DNA of 5,161 nucleotides from JAUPTX01 sp964652835 (GTDB lineage Bacteria > Patescibacteriota > Minisyncoccia > Phycocordibacterales > CSBR16-119): assembly GCA_964652835.1 (NCBI GenBank), contig CAZZCB010000025.1, forward strand, positions 1 through 5,161. The letters run 5' to 3'. Both the position numbers and the translations under genes were made by a program. Below are positions 1-5,161 of this stretch, in pieces. Every line of letters begins with the position of its first letter. The stretch's first letter is position 1. Under the pieces are notes generated by a model, which saw only the letters and a program-made list of their open reading frames with translations, did not search any database and had not been told where the DNA came from.

Positions 1-1
1 T

Positions 2-457
2 ATGGAATATATTACTAGGTCTGAAAATGAGACGAAATCTGTCGCAAAAGATTTAATAAAACAAATAATTTCAAGTAATAAAGGAGCCATTTTTGTGGGG
101 CTAATTGGAGATCTTGGTGCAGGGAAGACTGCTTTTGTAAAAGGTGTGGCGGAGTTTTTCGGTGTAAGTGACCCAGTAACAAGTCCTACTTTTATAATCC
201 AAAGAATCTATGACATAGGCGAAGAAAATAGAAAGCAAGAAAATCATGGATTTAAAAGATTGGTCCACATGGATTTATACAGATTAGAAGATGAAAAGAG
301 CTTAGAAGCTATAAAATGGGAAGAGTATAAAAATGCTAAAGACAATATAATTTTCGTAGAATGGCCGAACCAGATCTGGAAAAATGCTCCAGAGGGCATG
401 ATAGAGATAAGAATCGAACACGGAGAGGTTGATGAGAGAAAAATAATATATGTCTAA
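2..457 (+). CDS. tsaE: tRNA threonylcarbamoyladenosine biosynthesis ATPase TsaE
   Basis: TsaE is the small P-loop ATPase that works with TsaD and TsaB to place the threonylcarbamoyl group on A37 of ANN-decoding tRNAs (t6A) in the cytoplasm. The 151-residue protein has the usual family length and landmarks: Walker A GDLGAGKT (36-43), the family motif TSPTF (60-64), HMDLYR (89-94) in the Walker B-like strand region, and VEWP (119-122). The N-terminus (residues 1-20, with a T-rich start before the first helix) matches typical TsaE starts, so the ATG at position 2 is probably genuine, although only one base precedes it and no promoter or ribosome binding site can be seen. A charged loop (about 71-86) between TSPTF and HMDLYR is somewhat long. 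The last 8 bases overlap polA, suggesting one transcript and possible translational coupling. No TsaB or TsaD gene lies in the window. Confidence 0.95.
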   Translation: MEYITRSENETKSVAKDLIKQIISSNKGAIFVGLIGDLGAGKTAFVKGVAEFFGVSDPVTSPTFIIQRIYDIGEENRKQENHGFKRLVHMDLYRLEDEKSLEAIKWEEYKNAKDNIIFVEWPNQIWKNAPEGMIEIRIEHGEVDERKIIYV

Positions 458-2822
458 AGAAAATAAAAAAAGAATAGTTCTACTCGACACACATGCGATA
501 ATTCACCGCGCGTATCACGCATTGCCTGACTTTGCGACTGCGAGCGGAGAACCAACAGGCGCGCTTTATGGACTTTCGACCATGATCTTGTCTATCTTGG
601 GCACTTTAAATCCAGACTATATTATCGCTTGTTACGATATGCCAGGAGGAACTTTTCGAAGTGATGCTACAGCGACATACAAAGCAAACCGAAAGAAAAA
701 CGACGATGAGCTAAACGACCAAATCAAAAAGTCTCGAGATTTGATGGATGCTTTTTCTATTCCTTACTACGAGAAAAAAGGTTATGAAGCAGACGACCTC
801 TTGGGTACACTTGCTGAGATTTTAAAAAAAGACAAAGACAATGAAATAATAATCTCGTCCGGTGACATGGACACACTGCAACTCGTGGATAAAAAAGCGG
901 TGCAGGTTTTTACTTTAAAGCGAGGGCTTACAGATACTGTTTTATACGATGAAAAAGCAGTGAAAGAGCGTTTTGGTTTCGGTCCGAAACTTTTGCCGGA
1001 CTATAAAGGTTTGCGTGGCGATCCGTCGGACAATATTATCGGTATCGCCGGGATCGGTGAGAAAACTGCGACGACACTCATAACAGAGTTCGGAACTATC
1101 GAAGATATTTATAAAAAACTAGCCAAAGATAAAACCGCTTTCAAGAAAGCCGGGATAACAGATCGAATAGTAAAACTTCTAGAAGAAGGTCAGGAAGAAG
1201 CTTTGTTTTCAAAAACTTTGGCGACGATAATGCGTGATGTGCCAGTTGAATTTTCTATGCCAGAGAAAAAATGGAAAGACTCGGCAAACTTAGAAAACAT
1301 TGAAAAAGTTTGTGAGAGATTCGAGTTTAAAAGTTTGGCCGGAAGATTTAAAAAAGTTTTGACAGGGGAGAGTGCTCCGGAAGTAAAAGAAGATGTACAG
1401 GAATCACAAAATGTTAGTGATGAAGATTTGCGAAAAGTTTCTATTGCTCTTTGGCTGATAGATTCTGAAAAGATAAATGCAAAAATGGATGATATTTTAA
1501 ATTTTGCAAAAACAAAAAATTTTGATGAAGCAAAAAAGATAATCTGGAAAGAAGTTAAAAAAAGAAATCTAGAAAAAGTTTATGAAGAAATAGAAGCGCC
1601 TATAATCCCAGTTATAAAAAAGATGCAGGATCGTGGAGTAAGGCTTGATACGGCATATCTTAAAAAACTAAGCACTGAGTATCATAAAAAGCTTGAGATT
1701 TTAGAAAAAGATATTTATAAACTTGCGGGCGAAGAGTTTAATATAAAGTCGCCAAAACAACTTTCTGAAATCTTATTCACTAAAATGGCTTTGCCAACAA
1801 AGGGGATTAAGAAGTCTGCAAGTGGTGGATATTCGACAGATATTTCGACCTTAGAAAAACTCGAAGAAGAATATCCGATCATAAAAAAGATAATAGATTT
1901 TCGTGAGCTTCAGAAATTACTTTCGACTTATATAGACGTTTTGCCAGCTTTGGTAAAAGAAGACGGAAGACTTCACGCAGAATTTATCCAACACGGATCA
2001 TCAACTGGAAGATTTTCTTCTAATAATCCAAACCTTCAAAACATACCGACCAGAAGCGACTTGGGCCGAGCGATAAGAGACGCTTTCGTCGCTGAGCCAG
2101 GATGGAAGCTAGTTTCCTTTGACTATTCTCAGGTTGAGCTACGAATCGCAGCGATGTTTTCTGGTGATGAATATATGATCAGAACTTTCAAAGAAGGAAA
2201 AGATATTCACGCGGCGGTGGCAGCAAAAGTTTTCAAAGTTCCGGAGGAAAAGGTGGATAAAGAAATGAGACGGATGGCAAAAATCATAAACTTCGGAATT
2301 CTTTATGGGATGGGGGTGCTGGCGCTGAAGAAAAATATAGGCACGAGCAAAGAAGAAGCGCAAAAGTTTTACGATGAATATTTCGAGCAGTTTAGTTCTA
2401 TAAAAAACTATCTAGACGACACGAAGAATTTTGTTAGAAAGTTTGGCTACACAGAAACGCTGTTTAAGCGACGCAGATATTTCGGAGGGATAAACTCTAC
2501 ACTACCTTTTATTCGCGCGATGGCGGAGCGAATGGCGATAAATGCGCCGATACAGGGAACTTCGGCCGACATCATAAAGCTTGCGATGAAGATGGTAGAC
2601 GAGCGGATAGAAAAAGAAGGTTTGTCAGATAAAGTTTTTCCTATCTTGCAGATTCATGACGAACTTATTTATGAGATAAAAGAAGACGTGGCAGAAAAAG
2701 TGGCGCCTATTATTGAAGATATTATGGAGCACGTTTTGGAAAATTCTTTTATAAAATATAAACCAGAAGTTCCGCTTGATGTTAATTTTGCAGTGGGGAA
2801 TAATTGGGGGGAGTTAAAGTAA
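450..2822 (+). CDS. polA: DNA polymerase I with 5'-3' exonuclease and polymerase domains, no 3'-5' exonuclease
   Basis: This is family A DNA polymerase I, which removes RNA primers and fills gaps in lagging-strand synthesis and repair. The 790 residues are well short of the 928 of the E. coli enzyme. The N-terminal flap nuclease domain (about 7-300) keeps its acidic metal ligands: D13, D63, the EADD cluster (113-116), D139 and D141, and GDPSDN (190-195), followed by the helix-hairpin-helix GIAGIGEKTA (198-207). The polymerase domain (about 380-790) has motif A DYSQVELR (558-565, catalytic D558, steric-gate E563), motif B with R607, K611, F615 and Y619, and motif C HDE (736-738). F615 aligns with E. 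coli F762. Only about 70 residues (310-380) lie between the two, too few for a DEDD proofreading domain, and only a remnant around ALWLIDSE is recognisable. The ATG lies within the end of tsaE; the purine-rich GGAGAGG at 422-428 is too far upstream to be a good Shine-Dalgarno site. Confidence 0.97.
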   Translation: MSKENKKRIVLLDTHAIIHRAYHALPDFATASGEPTGALYGLSTMILSILGTLNPDYIIACYDMPGGTFRSDATATYKANRKKNDDELNDQIKKSRDLMDAFSIPYYEKKGYEADDLLGTLAEILKKDKDNEIIISSGDMDTLQLVDKKAVQVFTLKRGLTDTVLYDEKAVKERFGFGPKLLPDYKGLRGDPSDNIIGIAGIGEKTATTLITEFGTIEDIYKKLAKDKTAFKKAGITDRIVKLLEEGQEEALFSKTLATIMRDVPVEFSMPEKKWKDSANLENIEKVCERFEFKSLAGRFKKVLTGESAPEVKEDVQESQNVSDEDLRKVSIALWLIDSEKINAKMDDILNFAKTKNFDEAKKIIWKEVKKRNLEKVYEEIEAPIIPVIKKMQDRGVRLDTAYLKKLSTEYHKKLEILEKDIYKLAGEEFNIKSPKQLSEILFTKMALPTKGIKKSASGGYSTDISTLEKLEEEYPIIKKIIDFRELQKLLSTYIDVLPALVKEDGRLHAEFIQHGSSTGRFSSNNPNLQNIPTRSDLGRAIRDAFVAEPGWKLVSFDYSQVELRIAAMFSGDEYMIRTFKEGKDIHAAVAAKVFKVPEEKVDKEMRRMAKIINFGILYGMGVLALKKNIGTSKEEAQKFYDEYFEQFSSIKNYLDDTKNFVRKFGYTETLFKRRRYFGGINSTLPFIRAMAERMAINAPIQGTSADIIKLAMKMVDERIEKEGLSDKVFPILQIHDELIYEIKEDVAEKVAPIIEDIMEHVLENSFIKYKPEVPLDVNFAVGNNWGELK

Positions 2823-2865
2823 AGATTAAAAGCCCCGGTGCCTGTGGCGCCGGGGCTTTTAATCT
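2823..2865. terminator. Bidirectional intrinsic terminator between polA and the CYTH gene
   Basis: A near-perfect inverted repeat starts one base after the polA stop codon. Arms 2823-2842 and 2846-2865 form a 20-bp stem with a GC-rich core (GCCCCGG/CCGGGGC), one imperfect position (2839/2849, T.G on the plus strand) and a 3-base loop TGT. The A-rich 5' arm and T-rich 3' arm give a U-rich stretch on either strand, so it can end polA transcripts and, from the other side, transcripts of the convergent gene whose stop is only 8 bp away. It is much more GC-rich than its surroundings. Confidence 0.92.
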
Positions 2866-2873
2866 ATAAAATA

Positions 2874-3413
2874 TTATTTTTTATTTTTGTTATTTAAAAT
2901 AAGATCAGAGTTTGAGCTTTTTATTACGTCGCCCAAATAAGGTAAAAGTATGTCTTGATAATTTTTAAACATCTTAACATCTTCTTTACTTATCTTACCA
3001 TTTTTCTGTAGTTCAATTTCAAAAATTTTACCGACAGTTTTAACATTGTCTAAATGAAAAACAGTATTGTCTTTTCTCCAAATTTCTCTTTTCTTTTCAA
3101 CGGTTGATTTTACGCCCAAAGATTCTTTTAGAAAAGGCAGAAGTTCTTTATCTTTAACTTCATAGAGCTTTATTTTTGATGCCGTTTCTTTGCTCTTTTT
3201 AAATTCTGGTCTATCGTAATATATTAATTTTTCAATTTCGTTTTCGATTCTTAACTTTAGTCTCGGGTTTCCTGTTTTTGATTTAGGTAATTCAAAAAAG
3301 TAATCTTTCTGGTTTTTTACCACTTCTTTTCTTGCTCCGATTTTCAGTAAGGCTTTTCTAAGGGGCACAAAATCTGAACAAAAGTGTTTCAATTCTAGGT
3401 TATTTTGATTCAT
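2874..3413 (-). CDS. CYTH-domain protein (class IV adenylate cyclase / triphosphatase family)
   Basis: This 179-residue protein looks like a CYTH triphosphate tunnel enzyme, a family of eight-stranded barrels that bind triphosphates with metal ions and act as class IV adenylate cyclase, thiamine triphosphatase or inorganic triphosphatase. Family landmarks occur in order: NLELK (5-9, the ExExK strand with Asn at the first position, as in many NIEIK-type members), QKDYFF (35-40), the basic strand RLKLR (51-55), YYDRPE (65-70), KKREIW (107-112), HLDNVKTVGKIFEIE (120-134, ending in the acidic ExE) and NYQDILL (151-157), like the SYxDLL of CyaB-type members. A lysine- and asparagine-rich tail follows. 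No signal peptide or membrane segment is seen, so it is probably cytoplasmic. The ATG lies 6 bp after a -10 box, giving a leaderless message. It converges on polA and diverges from the methyltransferase gene. The family call is firm; the substrate cannot be read from sequence. Confidence 0.85.
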   Translation of the reverse strand: MNQNNLELKHFCSDFVPLRKALLKIGARKEVVKNQKDYFFELPKSKTGNPRLKLRIENEIEKLIYYDRPEFKKSKETASKIKLYEVKDKELLPFLKESLGVKSTVEKKREIWRKDNTVFHLDNVKTVGKIFEIELQKNGKISKEDVKMFKNYQDILLPYLGDVIKSSNSDLILNNKNKK

Positions 3414-3419
3414 ATATAG

Positions 3420-3428
3420 ATTATATCA
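3420..3428 (-). promoter_or_regulatory. Extended -10 promoter of the CYTH gene, predicted leaderless
   Basis: Read on the minus strand, this is TGATATAAT: a perfect TATAAT (3425 to 3420) with the TGn extension. Six bases separate it from the ATG at 3413, so the expected start of transcription falls on the A of the start codon. No convincing -35 box stands at 16-18 bp upstream, which an extended -10 can tolerate. There is no room for a Shine-Dalgarno site. Confidence 0.7.
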
Positions 3429-3447
3429 GGTTAGTAACTTGTTTTAT

Positions 3448-3474
3448 TTGCCAATGTAAAATATTTGGTATAAT
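3448..3474 (+). promoter_or_regulatory. Promoter of the methyltransferase-holA unit, extended -10, predicted leaderless
   Basis: The plus strand carries TGGTATAAT (3466-3474), a perfect -10 with the TGn extension, and a possible -35 TTGCCA (3448-3453) at a short 15-bp spacing. The ATG at 3481 comes 6 bp after the -10 box, where transcription should start. The leader has no purine-rich ribosome binding site, in line with a leaderless mRNA. It is the mirror image of the promoter at 3420-3428, and the two share the 67-bp spacer. Confidence 0.75.
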
Positions 3475-3480
3475 AAACAT

Positions 3481-3948
3481 ATGGAAAAAAATAGCGTATC
3501 ACACATAAGTTCTTACTCGATTTCTGTTTTTGCTGTTGGACTTTTTGTCGGAGTTTTGCTCGACATATTCTTCCCGATGAGATTTATGACAGAGCCTCTA
3601 AACCAATTTATCGGTCTTGCGCTAGTGGTTCTGGCGACAATGGTTATATATTCAGCCGAGAAACATGGCGAGAAGTATTCCCACATGAGAAAAAATGCAA
3701 ATGTCTGCAATATCGACGATTTTACAAACGGACCTTACAAATACACAAGAAATCCAAAATACCTCGGTCTTAGCTTCCTTTTGATCGGTCTTGGTCTTAT
3801 TTTAAACACACCTTTCATCATCGGAACGTCTATTGTTTCTGGAATTATCGTAAATATCTATTTCTTAAAGAAAGAAGAGGCTCTGCTTGAAGAAAGACAT
3901 GGTGAATTATATAAAGAATATAAGAGTAAGGTTAGAAAGTGGCTATAA
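3481..3948 (+). CDS. Integral membrane methyltransferase, isoprenylcysteine carboxyl methyltransferase (ICMT)/PEMT-like family
   Basis: A 155-residue membrane protein with the fold features of the ICMT/phospholipid methyltransferase superfamily, which transfers methyl groups from S-adenosylmethionine to lipid-type substrates inside the membrane. Hydrophobic segments lie at about 10-31, 40-58 and a long stretch 94-128 that probably forms a helical hairpin. The conserved cytosolic motif GPYKYTRNPKYLG (84-96) corresponds to the RHP/RNP-x-Y-x-G SAM-binding signature; the C-terminal EEALLEERHG followed by LYKEYKSKVRKWL (132-155) is the second family signature, whose glutamates help hold the cofactor. 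The ATG is fixed by the promoter 6 bp upstream. holA follows 15 bp after the stop, probably on the same transcript. Bacterial members rarely have known substrates, and true prenylcysteine is not expected in bacteria, so the substrate remains open. No partner gene in the window helps. Confidence 0.85.
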   Translation: MEKNSVSHISSYSISVFAVGLFVGVLLDIFFPMRFMTEPLNQFIGLALVVLATMVIYSAEKHGEKYSHMRKNANVCNIDDFTNGPYKYTRNPKYLGLSFLLIGLGLILNTPFIIGTSIVSGIIVNIYFLKKEEALLEERHGELYKEYKSKVRKWL

Positions 3949-3963
3949 AATAAAACAAAAAAG

Positions 3964-4677
3964 ATGATATTCATTTATTCTGGAAAAAACTTTGAAAATA
4001 AAAAGAAAGCGTTTGAGAGTGACCTCAAACGTTTTTCTGTATATGACAAGGTTTTTATGGATGAAAATAGCTTTAACCTCGGGGAATTTGAAAATTATAT
4101 AGAAAGTAGAAGCCTTTTTGGTAATAAAACAGCCATTATCTTAGATTCTGTGCTTGAAAACGATGAAAACAGGTCAAAAATATTTAAGAAAATAAAGGAA
4201 GCCGAAGAGTCAGAAAACGCTTTCTTCTTTCTTGAGTCAAATTTAACTAAAACAGATCTAAAACCTATCGAAAAAAAGGTTAAAAACATTAACTTTTTTG
4301 ATGTTACGGCGAAAAAAGAAGAAAAGTTCAATGTTTTCAGTATTACAGATGCTTTTGCAAAAAAAGATAAAAAGGCAGTCTGGGTTCTTCTTCAAAAAGC
4401 TTCGAAAAAAGGTGTTCCTGGGGTGGATGTGGCAAATATCCTGACTTGGTCTATTAAAAACCTGATTTTAGTGAAGGGGAAAAGCGGGAGCGATGAAGAT
4501 ATTAAAAAAACAGGTCTAAATCCTTTTGTTTTTAAGAAAACTCTGCCGGCTTCAAAGCTTTGGGATGAACAGTCTCTCAAAAAAGCCTTAAAAGACTTGG
4601 TTTTTTTGTATCACGACGATAGACGGGGCGAAAATCTATCTACTGATCTGGAACTTTTTGTGCTGAAGACTCTTTAA
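3964..4677 (+). CDS. holA: DNA polymerase III delta subunit-like protein (HolA family), short and diverged
   Basis: This 237-residue protein resembles HolA, the clamp-loader subunit that opens the beta sliding clamp for the replicative polymerase. The N-terminal start MIFIYSGKNFENKKKAFESD is like the opening strand and helix of delta. SLFGNKTAIILDSVL (50-64) matches the delta segment SLFGxKxxxxL, and FFFLES (87-92) with FFDVTA (111-116) are the expected strands. The C-terminal helical region begins with FSITDAFAKKDKKAVWVLL (125-143) and continues through ILTWSIKNLILVK (159-171), LNPFVFKK (185-192) and a final helix with D219 and LELFVLKTL, as in delta collar domains. At about 340 residues the E. 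coli protein is far longer; here the middle is compressed. As in other delta subunits no Walker A is present. Upstream bases are only A-rich, with no clear ribosome binding site. Another role in DNA metabolism cannot be excluded, but the motif order makes delta the best call. Confidence 0.75.
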   Translation: MIFIYSGKNFENKKKAFESDLKRFSVYDKVFMDENSFNLGEFENYIESRSLFGNKTAIILDSVLENDENRSKIFKKIKEAEESENAFFFLESNLTKTDLKPIEKKVKNINFFDVTAKKEEKFNVFSITDAFAKKDKKAVWVLLQKASKKGVPGVDVANILTWSIKNLILVKGKSGSDEDIKKTGLNPFVFKKTLPASKLWDEQSLKKALKDLVFLYHDDRRGENLSTDLELFVLKTL

Positions 4678-4702
4678 AATAAAAAAGCCTTTTAATAAGG
4701 CT
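4676..4702 (-). terminator. Intrinsic terminator on the minus strand, next to the holA stop
   Basis: Arms 4686-4691 and 4697-4702 form a 6-bp stem (AGCCTT/AAGGCT) with a 5-base loop. On the minus strand the stem is followed by TTTTTATTTT, a classic U-tract that runs into the holA stop codon. On the plus strand the bases after the stem (AAATGTCTCC) are not U-rich. The signal therefore belongs mainly to a minus-strand transcript arriving from the right, not to holA. Confidence 0.75.
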
Positions 4703-4722
4703 AAATGTCTCCCTAAAATGCG

Positions 4723-4757
4723 AAAGACCTAAACTAAAAAAATACGTTCAGGTCTTT
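4723..4757 (-). other. Stable RNA hairpin near the 3' end of the candidate RNA
   Basis: Positions 4723-4734 and 4746-4757 form a 12-bp helix enclosing an 11-base T-rich loop in the minus-strand RNA. Eleven pairs are Watson-Crick. The pair 4749/4731 is G.U in minus-strand RNA but A.C in plus-strand RNA, which favours minus-strand transcription. With the following 6-bp terminator stem it makes a tandem hairpin 3' end. On the plus strand it might still weakly stop or protect holA transcripts, although no U-tract follows. Confidence 0.6.
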
Positions 4758-5043
4758 GCTTCATCTAAATTGTCGCCTAATACGGCGTATGAGGAATGGT
4801 TACCCCTAGGAAAGAACAAACTTCTCTTCAAATTCATCTAATGTACAAATCTACGTTTAGTAGTCCGTCGACTAGCTTATATTAAAATTTCCTTCAAACT
4901 TTTTGCTTCCCCTGAAGCCATCTACTTCATCAGGCTTTTGCTGTTCTAAATTTCTATGAAGAATATGATGATACTAAATTATTGTGGACCCAAAAAGTGG
5001 GTGACTATTTATATCTTTTTCTTCTAAATCTTCGAACACTTTT

Positions 5044-5072
5044 ATTATATTCCTAAAGGACATAAAGGACAA
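5044..5072 (-). promoter_or_regulatory. Sigma70-like promoter driving the candidate non-coding RNA
   Basis: On the minus strand TTGTCC (5072 to 5067) stands 17 bp before a perfect TATAAT (5049 to 5044), the optimal spacing. Transcription should start near 5037 and run left into the gene-free stretch. No Shine-Dalgarno site plus long frame follows. A GTG at 5039 opens only a 21-codon frame. Tandem 9-bp repeats overlap the -35 box and spacer. Confidence 0.65.
5054..5071. repeat. Perfect tandem 9-bp repeat over the -35 region
   Basis: TAAAGGACA occurs twice back to back (5054-5062 and 5063-5071), reading TGTCCTTTA twice on the minus strand. One copy contains most of the -35 box and the other fills the spacer of the predicted promoter. 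It could be a regulator binding site with near-helical-turn periodicity or a simple local duplication. The two copies are identical. Confidence 0.6.
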
Positions 5073-5090
5073 ATTATTTTTAAAGAAAGT

Positions 5091-5099
5091 TGTGGATAA
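5091..5099 (-). promoter_or_regulatory. Perfect consensus DnaA box
   Basis: The minus strand reads TTATCCACA, the exact high-affinity DnaA box. It lies 18 bp upstream of the -35 box of the predicted RNA promoter. Only this one perfect copy was seen in the window, so it does not define an origin. It could be a DnaA-dependent regulatory site or a chance match. Confidence 0.4.
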
Positions 5100-5161
5100 C
5101 CGAATGTCTTTTAGATTATCAAAATTTATTTCTTTGATTAGCTCTTACTTTTTCCATTGAT

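Larger units (their letters stand above)
4676..5037 (-). ncRNA. Candidate structured non-coding RNA of about 360 nt, family unknown
   Basis: No credible protein gene occupies this stretch on either strand; reading frames are broken by frequent stops. On the minus strand it is bounded by a sigma70-like promoter (-10 at 5044-5049, expected start near 5037) and an intrinsic terminator (ending near 4676). Compact hairpins are spread along it: ACCCA/TGGGT (4988-5002), GCTTC/GAAGC with an AGGG loop in minus RNA (4905-4918), TAGTC/GACTA (4861-4874), CGCC/GGCG (4774-4787) and a 12-bp helix (4723-4757) that is continuous only in minus-strand RNA. The length is in the range of tmRNA or RNase P RNA. The segment 4850-4866 reads GGACTAC, four bases, GTAGA on the minus strand, like a motif in many tmRNAs, but I see no T-arm, no CCA end and no convincing tag reading frame. 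RNase P core motifs are also absent. It could instead be a decayed gene or a long 3' untranslated region. Confidence 0.42.

Noticed and set aside
2139..2363. Minus-strand open frame of 74 codons inside polA, and similar antisense frames inside the other genes.
   Set aside because: They lie wholly within strongly conserved coding sequence on the other strand and have no family features of their own.
2..4677. Alternative genetic code with TGA read as glycine, as in some Patescibacteria.
   Set aside because: All five genes read through at full length in the standard code, and all end in TAA, so there is no sign of in-frame TGA.
4748..4837. A 29-codon minus-strand reading frame (ATG at 4837, TGA ending at 4748) inside the candidate RNA.
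   Set aside because: It has no ribosome binding site, is not adjacent to a promoter, matches no family I know, and its end lies in the 12-bp helix. It also does not resemble a tmRNA tag, which usually ends in hydrophobic residues such as LAA.
4977..5039. A leaderless 21-codon frame starting with GTG just after the -10 at 5044-5049.
   Set aside because: It is short, stops at a TAG and has no recognisable motif. The GTG also starts slightly upstream of the expected transcription start.
4678..5043. RNase P RNA, suggested by the transcript length and by TTAGATGAA-like segments on the minus strand.
   Set aside because: The universal core segments (GGAAAGTCCGGGC-like and ACAGAA-like) were not found on either strand.
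5104..5160. An 18-codon plus-strand frame (ATG at 5104).
   Set aside because: It is short, has no promoter or ribosome binding site, and its composition looks like random AT-rich sequence.
5119..5161. Possible C-terminal tail of a minus-strand gene entering from the right edge, ending in TGA at 5119-5121.
   Set aside because: Only about 13 codons are visible, so coding status cannot be judged without sequence beyond the window. It is plausible but unsupported.
4678..5161. CRISPR array or insertion sequence in the gene-free stretch.
   Set aside because: There are no regularly spaced repeats, no terminal inverted repeats and no transposase frame; the only direct repeat is the 9-bp tandem at 5054-5071.

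Overview
The window is AT-rich, densely packed bacterial DNA with short gene gaps. It carries five complete genes, all ending in TAA, and one stretch of about 480 bases with no convincing protein gene. Several traits fit a small-genome lineage such as Candidate Phyla Radiation/Patescibacteria: a shortened DNA polymerase I with no 3'-5' exonuclease domain, a short and diverged DNA polymerase III delta-like subunit, weak or absent Shine-Dalgarno sequences, and two promoters placed so that transcription should begin at the ATG. This placement is inferred from gene style, not from a phylogenetic marker. No gene needs a non-standard code.

Positions 2-2822 hold a two-gene plus-strand unit. A tsaE-like ATPase for tRNA t6A modification overlaps the start of polA by 8 bp. 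It ends at a strong GC-rich hairpin (2823-2865), which is shared with a convergent minus-strand gene (2874-3413) for a CYTH-domain protein of the class IV adenylate cyclase/triphosphatase family. That gene and a plus-strand membrane methyltransferase gene (3481-3948) diverge from a 67-bp spacer. The spacer carries two extended -10 promoters in mirror image, each exactly 6 bp from its ATG, so both mRNAs are probably leaderless. A HolA-like delta subunit of the replicative clamp loader (3964-4677) follows the methyltransferase by 15 bp and is probably co-transcribed with it.

The right end (4678-5161) is the least explained part. On the minus strand it has a sigma70-like promoter (TTGTCC, 17 bp, TATAAT), about 360 bases without a credible reading frame, and a good intrinsic terminator whose U-tract runs into the holA stop codon. 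A long helix inside it forms fully only in minus-strand RNA, because it uses a G.U pair. The best reading is an unidentified minus-strand structured non-coding RNA. It carries a short motif resembling one in tmRNA but lacks the tRNA-like end. Upstream of its promoter lie a perfect tandem 9-bp repeat over the -35 region and one perfect consensus DnaA box.

The genes do not form a single pathway. PolA and the HolA-like protein serve DNA replication and repair, TsaE serves tRNA modification, and the CYTH and methyltransferase genes have undefined substrates.
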